This document shows, in pieces, positions 27,450-38,645 of a stretch of 64,000 nt of DNA (the first letter of the stretch is position 1; each line of letters begins with the position of its first letter). The notes under the pieces were generated by a model. It searched no databases, had not been told where the DNA came from, and saw only the letters and a list, made by a program, of their open reading frames with translations. The stretch is from assembly GCF_900188435.1 (NCBI RefSeq), contig NZ_FYFA01000002.1, positions 1,240,001 to 1,304,000 of the forward strand, given 5' to 3'. The stretch is from Marinobacter sp. es.048 (GTDB taxonomy: Bacteria > Pseudomonadota > Gammaproteobacteria > Pseudomonadales > Oleiphilaceae). Both the position numbers and the translations under genes were made by a program.

Positions 27450-28895
27450 TCACTCACCTGCAACCACTCCTGCGGCCGCCAGCCGCGAAGCCACACCACC
27501 GATATCGCCTGCCCCCTGCGTTATCAGCAGGTCGCCATCCTGCAGGACATTGGCCAACAGGGCTTCAATTTCCCGGTTATCCTCGACGAAGACCGGTTCC
27601 ACCCGTCCACGCTGCCGAATGCTGCGACACAGAGCCCTGCCGTCGGCACCTGGAATCGCCGGTTCGCCGGCGGAGTAGACGTCCATCAGCAGCAAGCCGT
27701 CCACTTCCGACAGCACCCGAACAAAGTCTTCATAGAGATCACGGGTCCGGGTAAAGCGATGTGGTTGGTACAGCATGACCAGACGACGATCCGGCCAGGC
27801 ATCGTGTGCCGCGCGGATGACCGCCTCCACTTCCGTGGGGTGATGTCCGTAATCGTCCACCAGTGTGACCGTGCCCTTGGGCGTCTGGTAATCGCCGTAG
27901 ACCTGAAACCGACGACCGACACCAGCAAACCCAGCCAGACCGCGGCAGATCGCGTCATCGTCAACGCCTTCATCAGTGGCCACGGCAATGGCCGCCAGGG
28001 CGTTCAGCACGTTGTGTCGGCCCGGCATTTTCAGCTCGACTGTCAGGTCACTCCGCCCGGCCGGTCGCTTCACCACAAAGTGGGTGCGCAGGCCATCGGA
28101 GTTGATGCTTTCGGCACGGTAATCCGCGTCCGGGTTGTCAATCCCGTAGGTAATGATCGCCCGGGAAATCCGGGGAATGATCTCCTTAACGTAACCATCA
28201 TCCACACACATCACGGCGATGCCATAGAACGGGAGGTTGTGCAAAAAGTCTACGAAGGTCTGCTTCAGTTTCTCGACATCGCCGCCATAGGTATCCATAT
28301 GGTCTGCTTCGATGTTGGTCACCACCGAGATCACCGGTGTCAGGTGCAGGAAGGAGGCATCGCTCTCATCGGCCTCTGCCACCAGGTAGCGGGAACCGCC
28401 CAACTGAGCGTTGGTGCCGGCGCTGTTCAGCTTGCCGCCAATCACAAAAGTCGGATCCAGGCCTGCCTCACCGAGAATGGATGCGATCAGGCTGGTGGTC
28501 GTGGTCTTGCCATGGGTTCCGGCCACGGCAATCCCGTGACGGTAGCGCATGATTTCCGCCAGCATTTCTGCCCTGGGTACAATCGGCACCCGCCGACTAC
28601 GGGCAGCCAAAACTTCGGGGTTTTCCGCCGACACCGCCGAAGACACCACGACAACATCAGCACTCGCGCTGTTCTCTTCCCGATGGCCGATCTGAACTTC
28701 AACGCCCATGGCTTTGAGGCGATCGGTCACAGTTCCCTCTTTCAGATCCGATCCGGAAACGTCGTAGCCCTGATTCTTGAGAACCTCGGCGATGCCGCTC
28801 ATCCCTGCACCACCAATCCCCACAAAGTGGATGTGACGGATCCGGCGCATTTCAGGCACCTGATAGACCAGGGGCGGATTGGTTGCATCAGCCAT
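27450..28895 (-). CDS. murC: UDP-N-acetylmuramate--L-alanine ligase
   Basis: A 481-residue Mur ligase adding L-Ala to UDP-MurNAc. It has the Rossmann start [20 protein letters not shown]-binding [11 protein letters not shown], the ADES segment [12 protein letters not shown] and the central-domain [13 protein letters not shown]. The C-terminal domain shows [12 protein letters not shown], the MurC-specific signature. E. coli MurC is 491 residues. Its start overlaps murG by 8 bp and its stop is one base from the ddlB start. Confidence 0.97.
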   Translation of the reverse strand: MADATNPPLVYQVPEMRRIRHIHFVGIGGAGMSGIAEVLKNQGYDVSGSDLKEGTVTDRLKAMGVEVQIGHREENSASADVVVVSSAVSAENPEVLAARSRRVPIVPRAEMLAEIMRYRHGIAVAGTHGKTTTTSLIASILGEAGLDPTFVIGGKLNSAGTNAQLGGSRYLVAEADESDASFLHLTPVISVVTNIEADHMDTYGGDVEKLKQTFVDFLHNLPFYGIAVMCVDDGYVKEIIPRISRAIITYGIDNPDADYRAESINSDGLRTHFVVKRPAGRSDLTVELKMPGRHNVLNALAAIAVATDEGVDDDAICRGLAGFAGVGRRFQVYGDYQTPKGTVTLVDDYGHHPTEVEAVIRAAHDAWPDRRLVMLYQPHRFTRTRDLYEDFVRVLSEVDGLLLMDVYSAGEPAIPGADGRALCRSIRQRGRVEPVFVEDNREIEALLANVLQDGDLLITQGAGDIGGVASRLAAAGVVAGE

Positions 28896-29973
28896 TGGCG
28901 GCCTCCAGACAGTAATTCACGACTCTCTCCGTTGCATCGGGGCGGGCCAGCGTTCGCGCGGCTTTCGCCATATCAGTTACCCGGCTGCGATCCCGGGCCA
29001 GATCGCCCAGGGTTTCCGCCAGCACCACCGGGGTCATTTTTGCCTGGGGAATCAGGATGGCCGCCTTGGCCGCCACCATCTGTTGCCCATTCTTCGTCTG
29101 ATGGTCATCCACGGCGTGTGGAAATGGCACCAGTACTGCACCGATGCCTGCTGCACACAACTCGGAAACCGTCAGCGCGCCAGCCCGGCATAGCACCATA
29201 TCGGCCCATTGGTAGGCTTCGGCCATATCCTTGATAAACGGCTCCACGCTCGCCTCAACCCCGTGTTGCCCATAAGCCTGCCGGGCCGCATCTGCATGAC
29301 GCTCACCACATTGGTGACGAACCACCGGGCGATCAGCTTCCGGCAACATGGCCAGGGCTTCGGGCAGTTGCTCGTTGAAAACCTGGGCCCCAAGACTGCC
29401 GCCAATCACCAGCAACCTGAGGGCACCTTCGCGCCCGGCCAGCCTCTGCTCGGGCACCGGCAGGGCCGCGAGATCCTCCCGAACCGGATTACCGGTGCAG
29501 CGGGTGACCACTTTTGGCCCAAAACTTCCAGGGAACGCTTCCAGCACGGTTTCAGCAAATCTCACCAGAATCCGGTTGGTCATACCGGCTATGGCGTTCT
29601 GTTCATGAATCACCAGCGGTGTGCGGCTCAACCACGCAGCCACACCACCGGGCCCGGTGACGAACCCACCCATACCCACGACGCAATCCGGGCGGATCCG
29701 GCGCAGGATGGTGAACGCCTCCCCCAACGCCCGCATCAGACGGAACGGCGCCAGCACCAGAGCAAGCTTGCCCTTGCCCCGCAAACCGGAAATATGAATC
29801 AGTGACAGAGGAATGTCGGTTTCCCCGATGAGTCTCTGCTCCATGCCTCCACTTGCACCAAGCCAGTAGACCTGGTGACCACGAGCTTCAAGTGCCCGTG
29901 CCGTCGCCAGGGCCGGGAAAACATGGCCTCCGGTACCACCGGCCATCAGCAGGAAGCGGCGCTGTTCAGTCAT
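28888..29973 (-). CDS. murG: Undecaprenyl-PP-MurNAc-pentapeptide GlcNAc transferase
   Basis: A 361-residue GT-B glycosyltransferase making lipid II from lipid I on the inner face of the membrane. The N-terminal [14 protein letters not shown] loop, [28 protein letters not shown] and the C-terminal donor site [12 protein letters not shown] and [11 protein letters not shown] are typical. The start ATG 29973 has GGAGGAG about 6 bases upstream and lies within the end of ftsW (8-bp overlap). Confidence 0.96.
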   Translation of the reverse strand: MTEQRRFLLMAGGTGGHVFPALATARALEARGHQVYWLGASGGMEQRLIGETDIPLSLIHISGLRGKGKLALVLAPFRLMRALGEAFTILRRIRPDCVVGMGGFVTGPGGVAAWLSRTPLVIHEQNAIAGMTNRILVRFAETVLEAFPGSFGPKVVTRCTGNPVREDLAALPVPEQRLAGREGALRLLVIGGSLGAQVFNEQLPEALAMLPEADRPVVRHQCGERHADAARQAYGQHGVEASVEPFIKDMAEAYQWADMVLCRAGALTVSELCAAGIGAVLVPFPHAVDDHQTKNGQQMVAAKAAILIPQAKMTPVVLAETLGDLARDRSRVTDMAKAARTLARPDATERVVNYCLEAANG

Positions 29974-31168
29974 ACACTGCTCCTCCCCGCGTCTTTGGAC
30001 CGGCCTTTTCACGGGCCAGTTTTTCCTGATCAAGGCGTTCCATTTCCACGCGGGCCAGAATGCCAATGCAGATACAGTTAATCATCAGGCTGGATCCGCC
30101 GTAGCTTACCAGTGGCAGGGTCAGACCCTTGGTTGGCAGAAGGCCGGTACTGACCGCCATGTTGATCCCTGCCTGCAGGCCGATCAGCAGGGTCAGCCCA
30201 TAGGCGAAACAGGCGCCGAACGGCATGTCCGCTTTCTCTGCCCGACGAGCAATGACAAACCCGGTCACCACCAGCAGAGTGAACAGGCTGAGCACCAGCA
30301 GGGATCCCAGCAGACCGAACTCTTCCGCGATAATGGCGAAGATGAAGTCGGTGTGCGCCTCGGGCAGATAGAACAACTTCTGGATAGAGTTACCCAGGCC
30401 TACCCCGCCCCAGTCTCCGCGGCCAAAGGCGATCAGCGATTGAGTCAACTGGTAACCGCTGTCGAACTGGTCTTTCCAGGGGTCCAGGTAGCTGACAACC
30501 CGTTTCAGACGGTAGGGCTGGGTAACGATGAGAATGGCGCCGAGAACCACCAGCGTGCCGATTAGCGGCACGAACCGGCTAAGCCGAACGCCGCTAAGGA
30601 AGATCATCCCCGCCGCTGCCGTCACCAGCACCACCGTGGCACCAAAGTCCGGCTGAATGACCAGTAGAACCGAGGCCAGACCAAGAACAACCAGCGGCTT
30701 GAGGAAGCCGGGCCAGGTATTGAGCAGTTCATCACGGCGACGGACCACGTAACCTGCCAGGTAGGCAATCAGACAGAGCTTCGCCACTTCCGAAACCTGG
30801 ACGTTAAACAGGCCAAACGGAATCCAGCGGGTGGAGCCGTTTACGGTCCGTCCCAGAGGCGTAAGAACCAGAACCAGCGACACCAGGCCAATACCCAGAA
30901 GCAACCATCCGCTGCGCTCCCACCAGGCCACCGGAACGTTGACGGCGACCAGCGCCAGCAGGCAACCAAGACCGGCAAACATCAACTGGCGAATCACATA
31001 GTGGTAGCTGTTACCCATGGTTTCAGCGGCCATATCCATGGATGCCGAGGAAATCATGACAACGCCCATCACCAGCAAGGCAACCGAACTGATCACCAGT
31101 ATGGGCAGAGGCTGAACCTCGCCAAGCCATTGGTTCCGGTTCTGCAGGGAAAGATCTGCGTGCATCAC
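29966..31168 (-). CDS. ftsW: Septal SEDS glycosyltransferase / lipid II polymerase FtsW
   Basis: A 400-residue SEDS protein with about ten transmembrane segments that polymerises septal glycan with FtsI. The signatures GSTRWIPFGLFNVQVSEVAKL, VLVIQPDFGATVVLV and GLTLPLVSYGGSSLM are kept, and the SEDS catalytic Asp is expected in the large loop (QPDFG). It overlaps murD by 4 bp (ATGA) and murG by 8 bp. RodA is the paralogue, but the cluster position fixes it as FtsW. Confidence 0.96.
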   Translation of the reverse strand: MMHADLSLQNRNQWLGEVQPLPILVISSVALLVMGVVMISSASMDMAAETMGNSYHYVIRQLMFAGLGCLLALVAVNVPVAWWERSGWLLLGIGLVSLVLVLTPLGRTVNGSTRWIPFGLFNVQVSEVAKLCLIAYLAGYVVRRRDELLNTWPGFLKPLVVLGLASVLLVIQPDFGATVVLVTAAAGMIFLSGVRLSRFVPLIGTLVVLGAILIVTQPYRLKRVVSYLDPWKDQFDSGYQLTQSLIAFGRGDWGGVGLGNSIQKLFYLPEAHTDFIFAIIAEEFGLLGSLLVLSLFTLLVVTGFVIARRAEKADMPFGACFAYGLTLLIGLQAGINMAVSTGLLPTKGLTLPLVSYGGSSLMINCICIGILARVEMERLDQEKLAREKAGPKTRGGAVYD

Positions 31169-32505
31169 AGGGCCTCCACCAGAGAACGGAACTGGTCACC
31201 GCGATCGAGATAATCACGGAACATGTCAAAGCTCGCGCAAGCCGGCGAAAGCAATACACGATCCCCGGGCACCGCCAGATCTGCGGACCGGACGACCGCC
31301 TCGGCGAGGCTGTCCATCCGGTGAACCGGAATACCGCTGCCCAGCACATCGGCGATGGCCGGCGCAGCGCGACCGATCAACAGCACAGCCCGGCAATGCA
31401 GGGCAATGGGCGCTTCCAGGGCGGTAAAATCAGCACCTTTGCCGTCACCCCCGGCGATCAGCACAACTTTGCCATTGTCCGGTGCAAGGCTTTCAATGGC
31501 GGCCACTGTGGCTCCGACATTGGTACCCTTGGAATCATTGATGAAATCTACATCGTTCAGCCGGCGCACAAACTCGCAGCGATGCGGCAGCCCCGGAAAT
31601 TCCCGGGCGACCGTCAGCATCACGTCCATGGGCAGGCCGGCGGCATGGCCCAGTGCCAGAGCGGCCATCACGTTGCTGATATTATGATGCCCCATCAGCT
31701 TCAGTTCACTGGCGAGCAGGAGGTTATCGAACCCGAAGGTAATCCAGGTGCCCTGATCATCGTCCCGGGTACTGAACGTTTCTGGATTCACCCGGTGAAA
31801 ACCGAAACACAGGAACCTAAGGTTGTCCCTTGCCATGGGGGTGCTCAGGGGATCGTCCAGATTGACAATGGCGTTCTTGCAGCCCCGGAAGATCCGCTGC
31901 TTGGCCTGAAAGTAGGCCATTTTATCCGGGTAACGATCCATGTGATCGTCGCTGACGTTCAGTACAGTCGCAGCCAGGGCGTTCAGTTCGTCCGTGGTCT
32001 CAAGCTGGAAACTGGACAGCTCGAGCACATACAGGTCTGCACCCTGGCCCAGAAGATCCAGGGCCGGGGTGCCGATGTTGCCGCCGATAGCAACTTTCCG
32101 GCCGGCCGCTTTTGCCATCTCACCCACCAGGGTGGTGACGGTGGTTTTTCCATTGGAGCCGGTGATCGCAACGATGGGCGCATCGGCAGCCTCGGCGAAC
32201 AGATCAATATCGCCGCGGATTCTTACTCCCTGGCGCGCGGCTGCGGCAATGGCAGGCTCCGCAACGCTGATTCCCGGACTGACCACCAGCTCGTTGAAAC
32301 CGGCAAACAGTTCTGTGTCGAAAGCGCCCAGGTGCAACGGAATATCCGGCCACTCAGCCTTCAATTGATCAAGGCCTGGAGGAGCCTGGCGGCTATCGGC
32401 CACAGCTACGTCCCGCCCCTGCTCGGACAGATAGCGCACGCAGGAAAGCCCGGTTTTACCGAGCCCTACGACCAGTGTGCGACGATCCGAAACAATGACA
32501 CTCAT
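31165..32505 (-). CDS. murD: UDP-N-acetylmuramoylalanine--D-glutamate ligase
   Basis: A 446-residue Mur ligase adding D-Glu. It shows VVGLGKTGLSCVRYL, PGISVAEPAI, ITGSNGKTTVTTLVGE (P-loop), ELSSFQLET, LNVSDDHMDRY and FINDSKGTNVGAT. The length is near the 438 residues of E. coli. It follows mraY after 15 bp and overlaps ftsW by 4 bp. Confidence 0.97.
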   Translation of the reverse strand: MSVIVSDRRTLVVGLGKTGLSCVRYLSEQGRDVAVADSRQAPPGLDQLKAEWPDIPLHLGAFDTELFAGFNELVVSPGISVAEPAIAAAARQGVRIRGDIDLFAEAADAPIVAITGSNGKTTVTTLVGEMAKAAGRKVAIGGNIGTPALDLLGQGADLYVLELSSFQLETTDELNALAATVLNVSDDHMDRYPDKMAYFQAKQRIFRGCKNAIVNLDDPLSTPMARDNLRFLCFGFHRVNPETFSTRDDDQGTWITFGFDNLLLASELKLMGHHNISNVMAALALGHAAGLPMDVMLTVAREFPGLPHRCEFVRRLNDVDFINDSKGTNVGATVAAIESLAPDNGKVVLIAGGDGKGADFTALEAPIALHCRAVLLIGRAAPAIADVLGSGIPVHRMDSLAEAVVRSADLAVPGDRVLLSPACASFDMFRDYLDRGDQFRSLVEAL

Positions 32506-32520
32506 AGTTGCAGCATTTTC

Positions 32521-33606
32521 CTATCTCAGTTTCAGACTGGCGATGCCAATCAGGACCAGAACGACGGTGATAACCCAGAACCGGACGATCACTCTCGGCT
32601 CCGGCCAGCCTTTCAACTCAAAGTGGTGGTGCAGCGGCGCCATGCGAAAGATCCGCCGCCCGGTCAGACGGAACGACGCAACCTGCAGGATCACCGATAT
32701 GGTCTCCATCACGAACACCCCGCCCATGATGAACAGGACAATTTCCTGGCGAACAATAACCGCAACTACACCCAGGGCGGCCCCGAGGGCCAGAGCGCCC
32801 ACATCCCCCATGAATACCTGGGCCGGGTAGGTGTTGAACCAGAGGAAACCAAGCCCGGCCCCGACAAGGGCGCCGCAGAAAACGATAAGCTCCCCGGTGC
32901 CCGGAAGGTGCGGGATCAGCAGGTAGTTTGCGAACTGGGCGTGCCCGGACAGGTAAGCGAAGATGCCGAGTGCGCCGGCTACCATCACCGTCGGCATGAT
33001 GGCGAGTCCATCCAGACCGTCAGTAAGGTTGACCGCGTTGCTGCTACCGACAATGACGAAATAGCTGAGCAGAATGAACAATACCGGGCCAAGCGTGAGG
33101 GACACCTGCTTTACGAACGGCACATACAGAGAGGTCTCCTGCGGCAACGTCGAGCTGAAGAACAGCACCACCGCCGCCGTGGCACCAATGACCGACTGCC
33201 AGAAGTATTTCCAGCGGCCTGGCAGACCTCTTGGGTTGCGCTCCACCACTTTTCGATAGTCATCAACCCAGCCGATCGCGCCGAAAAGCAGCGTCACCAG
33301 AAGGGTAACCCAGACGTAGCGGTTGCCAAGATCCGCCCAGAGCAGCGTACTGATGCCGATGGCCACCAGGATCAGTGCACCACCCATGGTCGGCGTGCCG
33401 GCCTTGCTGAGATGGGTCTGGGGACCGTCATCCCTTACCGCCTGGCCAATCTGGTACTGGCTGAGCTTGCGGATCATCACCGGGCCAATGATCAGCGAAA
33501 TCAGCAGCGCGGTGAGTGTGCCCAGGATTCCACGCAGGGTCAGGTACTGAAACACCGTCAGTGCAGAGAAATACTGTGATAAGACCTCTGTCAGCCAGAG
33601 CAGCAT
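32521..33606 (-). CDS. mraY: Phospho-MurNAc-pentapeptide translocase
   Basis: A 361-residue membrane enzyme of about ten helices that makes lipid I from UDP-MurNAc-pentapeptide and undecaprenyl phosphate. Catalytic motifs are visible: GWVDDYRK (Asp-Asp), [17 protein letters not shown] and [26 protein letters not shown] is the His-rich loop. Length and N-terminus match E. coli (360). It overlaps the end of murF by 16 bp. Confidence 0.97.
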   Translation of the reverse strand: MLLWLTEVLSQYFSALTVFQYLTLRGILGTLTALLISLIIGPVMIRKLSQYQIGQAVRDDGPQTHLSKAGTPTMGGALILVAIGISTLLWADLGNRYVWVTLLVTLLFGAIGWVDDYRKVVERNPRGLPGRWKYFWQSVIGATAAVVLFFSSTLPQETSLYVPFVKQVSLTLGPVLFILLSYFVIVGSSNAVNLTDGLDGLAIMPTVMVAGALGIFAYLSGHAQFANYLLIPHLPGTGELIVFCGALVGAGLGFLWFNTYPAQVFMGDVGALALGAALGVVAVIVRQEIVLFIMGGVFVMETISVILQVASFRLTGRRIFRMAPLHHHFELKGWPEPRVIVRFWVITVVLVLIGIASLKLR

Positions 33607-34979
33607 GAGTTATTCACCTTTTCTTTAATTCCCTCCACCACACGCTCCATGGCGGAACTGCGAGAACCCTTGACCAACACTGTCAACGGTGTGTTTTTAT
33701 CTCCAACAGCCGATTCAACGGCCTGCTCATGGCTCAGCCCAAGTTCCGTGGACTCTCCAAACCCGTCGGCATAACCTTCACAGCCCGGCCCCACGGTGAT
33801 CAGTCGATCGATACCGAGCTCCCGGGCGCACGCTCCAACTTCGTGGTGCAACGAACTGGCTTCTGTGCCAAGCTCTGCCATGGCACCGAGTACCGCAACC
33901 TTCTGACCATCGCGCCCTGCCAGAACTCCAAGCGCAGCTTTCATGGACGAAGGGTTAGCGTTGTAACTGTCGTCAATCAATGTCAGTTCCGGCGAAAGCT
34001 TCAGGACCTGAAGCCGCCCTTTCACCGGTGCAACACTGGCCAGCCCGTCAACAATCGCCTGATCACTGGCACCCAGCTCGCGGGTAGCAGCAATGGCAAG
34101 CAGCATGTTGGTGATGTTGTGATCGCCCTCCAGTCCCAGGTTGACCCGGCACTGCCAGCCGTCCGGGCCGCTCACCTGAATGGTTCGGCTTCCGCCGTCC
34201 TGACTCTCGATGACCGCGTGATAATCCGCCTCGGCACCGAGACGGCTGACCCCGGCGACGCGGCGCGCTCCGGCACGCTTTTGCCACTGCCCGAAAGCCG
34301 GGTCGTCACGGTTGAGCACCATCAGCCCGTCTGCCGCCACGCCATCAATGATTTCGCCTTTGGCAAGGACAATATTCTCGTAGCTGCCAAATCCTTCCAG
34401 ATGAGCCTCCCCCGCATTGGTGAGGATGGCGACGCAGGGCTTCGCCAGGGCAACGGTATGGGCAATCTCTCCCAGCCCGCTGGCACCCAGTTCGATCACG
34501 CCATACTGGTGTTCCGGCGAAAGCCCAAACAGCGTAAGCGGAACTCCGATGTGATTGTTCAGGTTGCCTTTTGTCGAAAGCGTCGCGCCCATCTGCGAGA
34601 GAATGGCAGCGCACATCTCCTTGACCGTGGTCTTGCCGCTGCTACCAGTGATCGCAAGAATGCCGGCTTTGCTTTCTTCACGGTTGGCCGACGCGAGCCG
34701 GGCCAGAGCCTCCAGAGTGTCGCCTACCACCAGTTGGGGCAGGTCAACACTGCTGTCAGGCGCATCGACCACCAGGCCAACTGCGCCCTTATCCAGCGCC
34801 TGTTGCAGGAAACGGTGGCCATCAAAATTTTCGCCTCGCAGCGCCAGGAACAGCTGCCCCTGCTCCAGGGTACGGGTATCGGTGGATACCCCGCTGAAGC
34901 TCACTGACGCAAGATCGCCCGAAGTGCACTCGGCACCCAGCCAACTCTTGGCTTCCGCCAACGAAAAGGCGCGCATCAT
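33591..34979 (-). CDS. murF: UDP-MurNAc-tripeptide--D-alanyl-D-alanine ligase
   Basis: A 462-residue Mur ligase joining D-Ala-D-Ala, made by DdlB, to the tripeptide precursor. It has [26 protein letters not shown] in the N-domain, [13 protein letters not shown] (P-loop), [15 protein letters not shown] and [15 protein letters not shown], the MurF signature. It overlaps murE by 4 bp and mraY by 16 bp. An internal ATG at 34976 is an alternative start. Confidence 0.97.
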   Translation of the reverse strand: MMRAFSLAEAKSWLGAECTSGDLASVSFSGVSTDTRTLEQGQLFLALRGENFDGHRFLQQALDKGAVGLVVDAPDSSVDLPQLVVGDTLEALARLASANREESKAGILAITGSSGKTTVKEMCAAILSQMGATLSTKGNLNNHIGVPLTLFGLSPEHQYGVIELGASGLGEIAHTVALAKPCVAILTNAGEAHLEGFGSYENIVLAKGEIIDGVAADGLMVLNRDDPAFGQWQKRAGARRVAGVSRLGAEADYHAVIESQDGGSRTIQVSGPDGWQCRVNLGLEGDHNITNMLLAIAATRELGASDQAIVDGLASVAPVKGRLQVLKLSPELTLIDDSYNANPSSMKAALGVLAGRDGQKVAVLGAMAELGTEASSLHHEVGACARELGIDRLITVGPGCEGYADGFGESTELGLSHEQAVESAVGDKNTPLTVLVKGSRSSAMERVVEGIKEKVNNSCCSG

Positions 34980-36460
34980 GCCACACCCCCATTGAGTTTC
35001 AAGATGTGGCGAACCTGCTCTGCATCGCTGAACGGGTATTTCTGGCCGGCGATTTCCTGGTAAGCCTCGTGCCCTTTTCCTGCGATCAGAACGAGGTCGT
35101 TCGGAGTGGCCGAACGGATCGCCGACCGGATGGCTTCAGCCCGGTCGTGGATAACAGACACCTGCGCCGTATCCGAAAATCCGGCAAGAATATCCTGCGC
35201 AATGGCCCGGGGATCCTCACCACGAGGGTTGTCATCGGTAACCACCACACGGTCTGCAAGCTTCTCGGCTTCCCGGGCCATTTCCGGACGTTTACCGGCA
35301 TCGCGGTCACCGCCGCAGCCAAATACACAAATCAGTTCACCGGCCACATGCGGGCGCAGAGCTGCCAGCGCATTTGCCAGGGCATCCGGGGTATGGGCGT
35401 AATCGACCACCACTCTGACACCATTGGCACCACCGAATCTTTCGAGCCTGCCAGGGGGCGGCGTGAGTCGGCCGGCGGCCCGCTGTGCACGCTCGACCGG
35501 AACACCGAGTGTGAGGACCGTTGCCATCGCGGCCAACACATTGCTCGCGTTGAAACTGCCCATCAAGGGAACCGTGACGACGAACCGGCCCCATTCGCCA
35601 TCCACTTCAGCCTCAAAGCCCTCGTCGGTTGGGCGGAACTCCCGCAACCAGAGCTCGGTCTGGGCTTCGTGGAGGCTGTAGCGCACGCGATCACATTTGC
35701 CCTCCAGCTGCTCGAACAACTGTCGACCGAAAGGATCGTCAAAGTTGATAACCGAAAAGTGCAGCTCTTCGCGCTGGAACAGCCGGGCCTTCGCGGCGCC
35801 ATAGGCTTCCATGGAGCCGTGATAGTCCAGATGGTCACGGGTCAGATTGGTAAACACGGCCCCGGTCATGGAGAGGTTATCCACGCGCCCCTGATCGAGG
35901 GCGTGGGAAGACACCTCCATTACCGCAGCGCGACCTTCCTGTTTCACGATCCGGGACAGAACCCGATTTACCTGCACTGCATCCGGCGTTGTGTGGGTCG
36001 CCGGCTGAAGGGCACCGAGCATGCCGTAACCCAGGGTCCCAAGGATGCCACAGGGGGTCCCCGTTTCCTTGAGTAGCTGGGCGACGTACTGGCAGACCGA
36101 CGTTTTGCCATTGGTCCCGGTCACACCGATCAGGCGAAGCCGTTGCGACGGATGCTCGAAGAAGCGGTCGGCGATCCGGCCCACCAGACTGCGCAGGTCG
36201 GCAACAGGCACAATCAGGGCGCCGTGTCGCTCTGTGCACTCACCGGCCTGTTCGGCTTCCAGCAGAATAACGGTCGCACCCGCCTCAATGGCCTTGTCGA
36301 CATAAAAATCAGCCGGCGTTCGGGTACCCGCGAGGGCGATAAAGGCGTCGCCGGAGGCCACCTCCCGGCTGTCGGTTTTCAGCCCGTGAATGGTCACGTC
36401 AAACACCGACGGAACCGCCACGATACCCTGTAATAATGTGCTAAGAGATGTGATGCACAT
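34976..36460 (-). CDS. murE: UDP-MurNAc-L-Ala-D-Glu--meso-diaminopimelate ligase
   Basis: A 494-residue Mur ligase. VTGTNGKTSVCQYVAQ is the P-loop and FTNLTRDHLDYHGSMEAYG the central domain. The C-terminal DDNPRGEDP is the known signature for meso-diaminopimelate specificity, which fixes a Gram-negative-type peptidoglycan. GKGHEAYQE is further evidence of MurE. It is 4 bp after ftsI. Confidence 0.97.
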   Translation of the reverse strand: MCITSLSTLLQGIVAVPSVFDVTIHGLKTDSREVASGDAFIALAGTRTPADFYVDKAIEAGATVILLEAEQAGECTERHGALIVPVADLRSLVGRIADRFFEHPSQRLRLIGVTGTNGKTSVCQYVAQLLKETGTPCGILGTLGYGMLGALQPATHTTPDAVQVNRVLSRIVKQEGRAAVMEVSSHALDQGRVDNLSMTGAVFTNLTRDHLDYHGSMEAYGAAKARLFQREELHFSVINFDDPFGRQLFEQLEGKCDRVRYSLHEAQTELWLREFRPTDEGFEAEVDGEWGRFVVTVPLMGSFNASNVLAAMATVLTLGVPVERAQRAAGRLTPPPGRLERFGGANGVRVVVDYAHTPDALANALAALRPHVAGELICVFGCGGDRDAGKRPEMAREAEKLADRVVVTDDNPRGEDPRAIAQDILAGFSDTAQVSVIHDRAEAIRSAIRSATPNDLVLIAGKGHEAYQEIAGQKYPFSDAEQVRHILKLNGGVA

Positions 36461-36464
36461 AGGC

Positions 36465-38213
36465 CTACCCTCGCTCTCCGGATACAGAAGAAGCCCCTTT
36501 GGCCCCTCCCACTTCCAGTTCAGGCTTCACATTCAACAGTCGCAGTGCGTCACTCATTACCCGTGAGAATACTGGCGCGGCTACTTCACCACCGTAGTAT
36601 TCTCCGGACTGCGGCGCATCAACGGCCACAACCGTAACCAGCCTGGGGTTATCAATAGGCGCCATACCGGCAAAAATCGCCTTGTACTGGCTATCCTCGT
36701 AACCCTGGGCCCCAACAAGGTGAACCGTCCCGGTCTTGCCGCCGGCCGAGTAGAATCCCGGCTGGGCACGTTTGCCAGTACCCCTTGAAACAGCCTCGCG
36801 CAGCATAGTGCGAACCTGAAGGGTGACCTGCTCCGAAAGCACTCGCTGCCCCTCTGGTTTCTGATCCTGTCGAACCAGACTCAGGGGGTAGCGCACACCA
36901 CCATTGGCGATCACCATATAGGCCTGGGCCAGTTGAAGGGCGTTCACACTCATCCCGTAACCGTAAGACAGCGTTGCCTCTTCCACCGGTCGCCACTTGG
37001 GTGGCGATGGCAGTACGCCCACCGCTTCGCCGGGAAAACCGATACCGGTCGGCTGCCCAAGGCCCAGGCGGGCGTAGAGATTGCGGATCACATCGCCGCC
37101 GAGGTCGGTGGCAATCCGGCTGATTCCGACGTTGCTGGATTTGACAATAATCTCGGACATATCCATGACGCCATAGTTGCGATGGTCCCGGATAGTGAAA
37201 CGACCAAAACGGCGGAAACCTGGATTGGTATCAATAGTGCTATTAACCGAGTAGTTGCCAGACTCCAGAGCAGCCGCCATGGTAATCGGCTTCATGGTTG
37301 AGCCGGGCTCGAAAAGGTCGGTGATGGCCTTGTTCCGGAGATTTTCTGCTGCGAGCTGACTGCGGTCATTGGGGTTGTAGGACCCCTGGTTGACCATCGC
37401 CAAGACTTCACCGGTATCCACGTCGAGCATGACCAGTGTACCGCCTCTGGCATTGTGAGCCGCCACAACCGCCTTGAGCTCCCGATAAGCCAGGTACTGA
37501 AGGCGCAAATCAATGCTGAGCGCGAGATTCTGACCGGGGGTGGCGTCGCGAATCAGGGTCAGATCCTTAATGACACGGCCCCGGTTGTCTTTCAGGACCC
37601 GCTTTCGGCCGGTTTCACCGGATAGCCACTGGTTGTAGGCGAGCTCGATCCCTTCCTGCCCGCGCTCGTCAATATCCGTAAAACCCACAACGTGAGCGGT
37701 CACTTCGCCCGCGGGGTAATAACGACGGTACTCCTGACGGGCGTATATCCCGTCAATCTCCAACCCGAGGACCTTTCCGGCCAGATCCGGCTGAACCTTG
37801 CGGCGCAGATAGATGAATTCCCGTCCGGAGTATTCTTCGAGACGTTGCCGGAGTGAGGCTTCGTTGATGCGAAGAAGCCGCGCGAGGTTGGCAAGTCTTG
37901 CCTCGGAAGGATCGGCTTCAGAAGGATTCGCCCAGATGGTCTGCACCGGAGTACTGACCGCCAGCGGCTCGTCGTAGCGATCGGTGACTACGCCACGATG
38001 GGCATCAATACTTTCAACCCGGATGGTTCGGACATCGCCCTGCTTGCGGAGAAAATCGTTATCAACGACATGGAGGTCGACCAGGCGCCAGCCAAGCACA
38101 CCCACCACCAGGAGAAAGACGCCCACGACGGAGCCAAAGCGCCAGGCTGCCAGCCCGGACGCCAAACGCTGCCCCCATGTTGTCGTCTTTCCCTGATCGG
38201 ACACGTCGATCAC
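36465..38213 (-). CDS. ftsI: Septal peptidoglycan transpeptidase FtsI (PBP3)
   Basis: A 582-residue class B penicillin-binding protein crosslinking septal glycan. One N-terminal transmembrane helix (~28-48) is followed by the dimerisation/pedestal domain and the transpeptidase domain. The active-site triad is Ser305-Thr-Met-Lys308 (EPGSTMKP), SSN in VKSSNVG and KTGT in GGKTGTVHL. The length equals E. coli FtsI (588), though a C-terminal processing segment is not evident. It follows ftsL by 25 bp. By homology it acts with FtsW. Confidence 0.97.
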   Translation of the reverse strand: MIDVSDQGKTTTWGQRLASGLAAWRFGSVVGVFLLVVGVLGWRLVDLHVVDNDFLRKQGDVRTIRVESIDAHRGVVTDRYDEPLAVSTPVQTIWANPSEADPSEARLANLARLLRINEASLRQRLEEYSGREFIYLRRKVQPDLAGKVLGLEIDGIYARQEYRRYYPAGEVTAHVVGFTDIDERGQEGIELAYNQWLSGETGRKRVLKDNRGRVIKDLTLIRDATPGQNLALSIDLRLQYLAYRELKAVVAAHNARGGTLVMLDVDTGEVLAMVNQGSYNPNDRSQLAAENLRNKAITDLFEPGSTMKPITMAAALESGNYSVNSTIDTNPGFRRFGRFTIRDHRNYGVMDMSEIIVKSSNVGISRIATDLGGDVIRNLYARLGLGQPTGIGFPGEAVGVLPSPPKWRPVEEATLSYGYGMSVNALQLAQAYMVIANGGVRYPLSLVRQDQKPEGQRVLSEQVTLQVRTMLREAVSRGTGKRAQPGFYSAGGKTGTVHLVGAQGYEDSQYKAIFAGMAPIDNPRLVTVVAVDAPQSGEYYGGEVAAPVFSRVMSDALRLLNVKPELEVGGAKGASSVSGERG

Positions 38214-38238
38214 CCTGAATCGTTGTTGTTCTCGTTAA

Positions 38239-38643
38239 TTACCGGCTGACAACCGGCGACATCAGTGGCACCAGCACAATATCCTGACGCCCCGGCACCA
38301 CCATGCTGAAACGTTCAGCTGCCAGCTTTTCCACCCGGCCATGGGCGCTCAACGCGCTCTGCTCGAGCAGAAGCTGGCTCCATTCGCTCTGATAACGGTC
38401 GCGCTCGGACTGAAGCTGCGACAGGGTATTAAAAAGCTCCCGGTTCTCATGGGCACTTACCACCACACCAATGGAGGAAGCCAGCAATACGGCAACCAGC
38501 CCAAGCGAGACAAGCACCTTGCCCTGCTTGGTGGCAGCGAAAACCTGCCTTGAAATCCGGACCGCGGTTGCAACGCCCTCCCGGACCTTCTGCTTGTTGA
38601 GCTTCGCCGTTTTTACCGGCTCTTCAATGGCTACCGCGCCCAT
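38239..38643 (-). CDS. ftsL: Cell division protein FtsL
   Basis: A 134-residue bitopic protein with a ~40-residue basic cytoplasmic tail, one transmembrane helix (~44-63, LVSLGLVAVLLASSIGVVV) and a periplasmic coiled coil (ENRELFNTLSQLQSERDRYQSEWSQLLLEQ). FtsL forms the FtsQLB complex that activates FtsWI. Sequence is poorly conserved in the family, so the call rests on position between rsmH and ftsI plus this architecture. It is longer than E. coli FtsL (121). Confidence 0.9.
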   Translation of the reverse strand: MGAVAIEEPVKTAKLNKQKVREGVATAVRISRQVFAATKQGKVLVSLGLVAVLLASSIGVVVSAHENRELFNTLSQLQSERDRYQSEWSQLLLEQSALSAHGRVEKLAAERFSMVVPGRQDIVLVPLMSPVVSR

Positions 38644-38645
38644 GG

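Noticed and set aside
31321..33579. A very long open frame (~750 codons) on the plus strand
   Set aside because: It is antisense to murD and mraY, whose motifs are complete. The product is His/Gln-rich without recognisable domains, typical of GC-rich antisense frames.
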